Of a DNA stretch of 64,000 nucleotides, positions 62,624 through 64,000 are shown one piece after another. The first letter of the stretch is position 1. Each line of letters starts with the position of its first letter. The position numbers and the translations under genes are program-made. The notes under the pieces are model-generated. The model had not been told where the DNA came from and searched no databases. It worked only from the letters and a program-made list of their open reading frames with translations. Source of the DNA: Micromonospora echinospora (GTDB lineage Bacteria > Actinomycetota > Actinomycetes > Mycobacteriales > Micromonosporaceae); contig NZ_LT607413.1 of the NCBI RefSeq assembly GCF_900091495.1, positions 5,967,001 through 6,031,000 on the forward strand, in the 5' to 3' direction.

Positions 62624-64000
62624 TCAGTCATCGGCGCCGCTCGCTCCCGCGCTCGCCGGGTCGCCGACGCCGGCACCGCCGACGACGGCGGCGAGGACGC
62701 CGGCGATCGTCGGGGTGTCGAAGAAGACGTGCAGCGGCAGGTCGATGCCGAGCTGGCGGCGCATCCGGGCGGCGATCTGGGTGACGCTCAGCGAGTGGCC
62801 GCCCAGGTCGTCGAAGAGGTCGTCGTGCGGGCCGAACCGGTCGACCCGCAGCACCTGTCGCCAGATCCCGACGATGCCGGCGACGATGGCGTCCGCCCCG
62901 TCGGCGGTGGCGTCGGCGTCGGCGGTGGCGGCGGTGGCGACGGGGTCCGGGGCGGGCAGCGCGGACCGGTCGAGCTTGCCGTTCGGCGTGGTCGGCAGCA
63001 CGGCCAGCGGCACCACCAGCTCCGGCACCATCCACCCGGGCAGCGTCGCGCGCAGGTGGCGCCGGAGGTCGGCGGCGGAGGGCTGCCGGCCGGTCCGGAA
63101 CTCGACGTAGGCGACCAGGCGCGGCCCCGTGCCGTCGTCGCGCAGCTCGACCGCGCAGCGGCGGACGTCCGGGTGCCCGTCCAGCGCCGCCTCGATCTCG
63201 CCGGGCTCGACCCGGTGCCCCCGGATCTTCACCTGCCGGTCGAGCCGCCCGAGGTACTCCAGCCGGCCGTCCGGGCCGAGCCGCCCCTGGTCGCCGGTGC
63301 GGTAGAGACGCGAGCCGGGTGGGCCGTACGGGTCGGGCAGGAAGCTGCGCGCGGTCAGCGCGGGTCGGTCGAGGTAACCGAGAGCCACCCCGGGCCCGCC
63401 GATGTGGATCTCGCCCGGTACGCCGATCGGCACCGGCCGCCCCCGGGAGTCCAGTAGGTGGATGCGGGTGCCGGGCAGCGGCCGGCCGATGGTGACCGCG
63501 TCGACCGGCTCGGGCAGTTCCGCCGCGCTGGCCCAGACGGTGGCCTCGGTCGGGCCGTAGAGGTTCCACAGCCGGCGCACCCGGGGCCGCAGTTCACGGG
63601 CCAGGGCGAGCGGCAGTGGTTCCGCGCCGCAGAGGCCGACCACGGTACGGTCGGCGAAGCCGGCGTCGAGCAGCAGCCGCCACGTCGACGGGGTGGCGTG
63701 CACGTGGCTGACCCGGTGCCGGCGGACCAGTCCGAGCAGGGCGGCGCCGTCGCGGGTGTCGTCCTCGGCGGCGAGCACGATCCGGCCGCCGGTGACCAGG
63801 GGCAGGAACAGCTCTGGTTTGGACATGTCGAACGACGCCGACGCCAGCGCCAGCCAGCCGTGGGTCGGGCCGCTGTCGAGAGTGGTACGCAGGGCGTCCA
63901 GCAGGTACCGCAGGGACCGGTGGGTGACCTCGACGCCCTTCGGTCGGCCGGTGGAGCCGGAGGTGTGCACCACGTACGCCACGTCGTCCGGCTCCGGCCC
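62624..64000 (-). CDS. NRPS module A-PCP (partial, runs off the window)
   Basis: The last 458 residues of an NRPS protein whose start lies beyond 64000. Visible: end of the adenylation domain (TSGSTGRPKGVEVTHRSLRY, NLYGPTEATVWAS, YRTGDQGRL, LDRQVKIRGHRVEPGEIE) and one carrier domain (DDLGGHSLSVTQI), then a short tail. Deduced code D-M-P-H-L-G-L-V-W-K; the Pro at position 239 is unusual and I do not assign a substrate. It is the earliest visible gene of the operon; whether C or loading domains precede it cannot be seen. Confidence 0.92.
   Translation of the reverse strand, partial: GPEPDDVAYVVHTSGSTGRPKGVEVTHRSLRYLLDALRTTLDSGPTHGWLALASASFDMSKPELFLPLVTGGRIVLAAEDDTRDGAALLGLVRRHRVSHVHATPSTWRLLLDAGFADRTVVGLCGAEPLPLALARELRPRVRRLWNLYGPTEATVWASAAELPEPVDAVTIGRPLPGTRIHLLDSRGRPVPIGVPGEIHIGGPGVALGYLDRPALTARSFLPDPYGPPGSRLYRTGDQGRLGPDGRLEYLGRLDRQVKIRGHRVEPGEIEAALDGHPDVRRCAVELRDDGTGPRLVAYVEFRTGRQPSAADLRRHLRATLPGWMVPELVVPLAVLPTTPNGKLDRSALPAPDPVATAATADADATADGADAIVAGIVGIWRQVLRVDRFGPHDDLFDDLGGHSLSVTQIAARMRRQLGIDLPLHVFFDTPTIAGVLAAVVGGAGVGDPASAGASGADD

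Overview
The window is about 72-75% GC by eye, with GTG/TTG starts, many 4-bp ATGA/GTGA gene overlaps, several apparently leaderless genes and an actinobacterial-type dif sequence. Gene content (DUF5999, UMF1 transporter, HspR-type HAIR element, MerR-PP2C fusion, NRPS) suggests a high-GC actinomycete, most likely Micromonosporaceae (Micromonospora-like). That placement is inference; no marker gene is present.

Layout. 0-4.7 kb: end of an unknown gene, a Sir2 deacetylase, a glycine riboswitch with gcvP, and a DUF5999 gene. 4.75-10.2 kb: pabB, proline iminopeptidase, a frameshifted peptide deformylase, GNAT, TSUP exporter and a small nuclease-fold enzyme, in a block whose + strand is very C-rich whatever the gene direction. 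10.2-11.8 kb: a XerC/D-like recombinase whose start codon lies in a 28-bp 11-6-11 palindrome, a decayed deaminase gene and a good dif match at 11722-11749; strand composition flips to G-rich here. 11.8-20 kb: SDR, an unknown coiled-coil protein, an RNA-ligase-like protein, an SDR/quinone-reductase/TetR set with a 28-bp operator candidate, and cydAB with a dyad at its promoter. 20-39.9 kb is mostly housekeeping or transport: acyltransferase, Ca/H antiporter, GDPD, UMF1 transporter, thymidine kinase, a four-gene FtsX/MacB-like ABC operon, acyl-CoA dehydrogenase, a recombinase, HspR-type hsp20, MerR-PP2C, phosphotransferase, HNH and macro-domain genes.

40.35-51.7 kb is an accessory and decay zone. 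A complete 6,943-bp Tn3-family transposon (40378-47320) has 43-bp inverted repeats with one mismatch and a 5-bp target duplication (GTGTA). It carries tnpA, a winged-helix regulator with an operator abutting its start, an MFS exporter, a tyrosine recombinase and a candidate resolution site. It split the last codons of an old-yellow-enzyme remnant. Around it are a TetR gene, an amidohydrolase remnant coupled to an esterase, a VOC protein, a decayed recombinase and a gene with one Trp-to-stop change.

52-64 kb holds a small secreted protein, an ABC-F ATPase and, running off the right edge, an NRPS operon: (A-PCP, partial), C-A-PCP (predicted Gly), C-A-PCP-reductase. The terminal reductase implies release of a peptide aldehyde or alcohol. 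The nearby ABC-F protein could be self-resistance, but that link is only positional.
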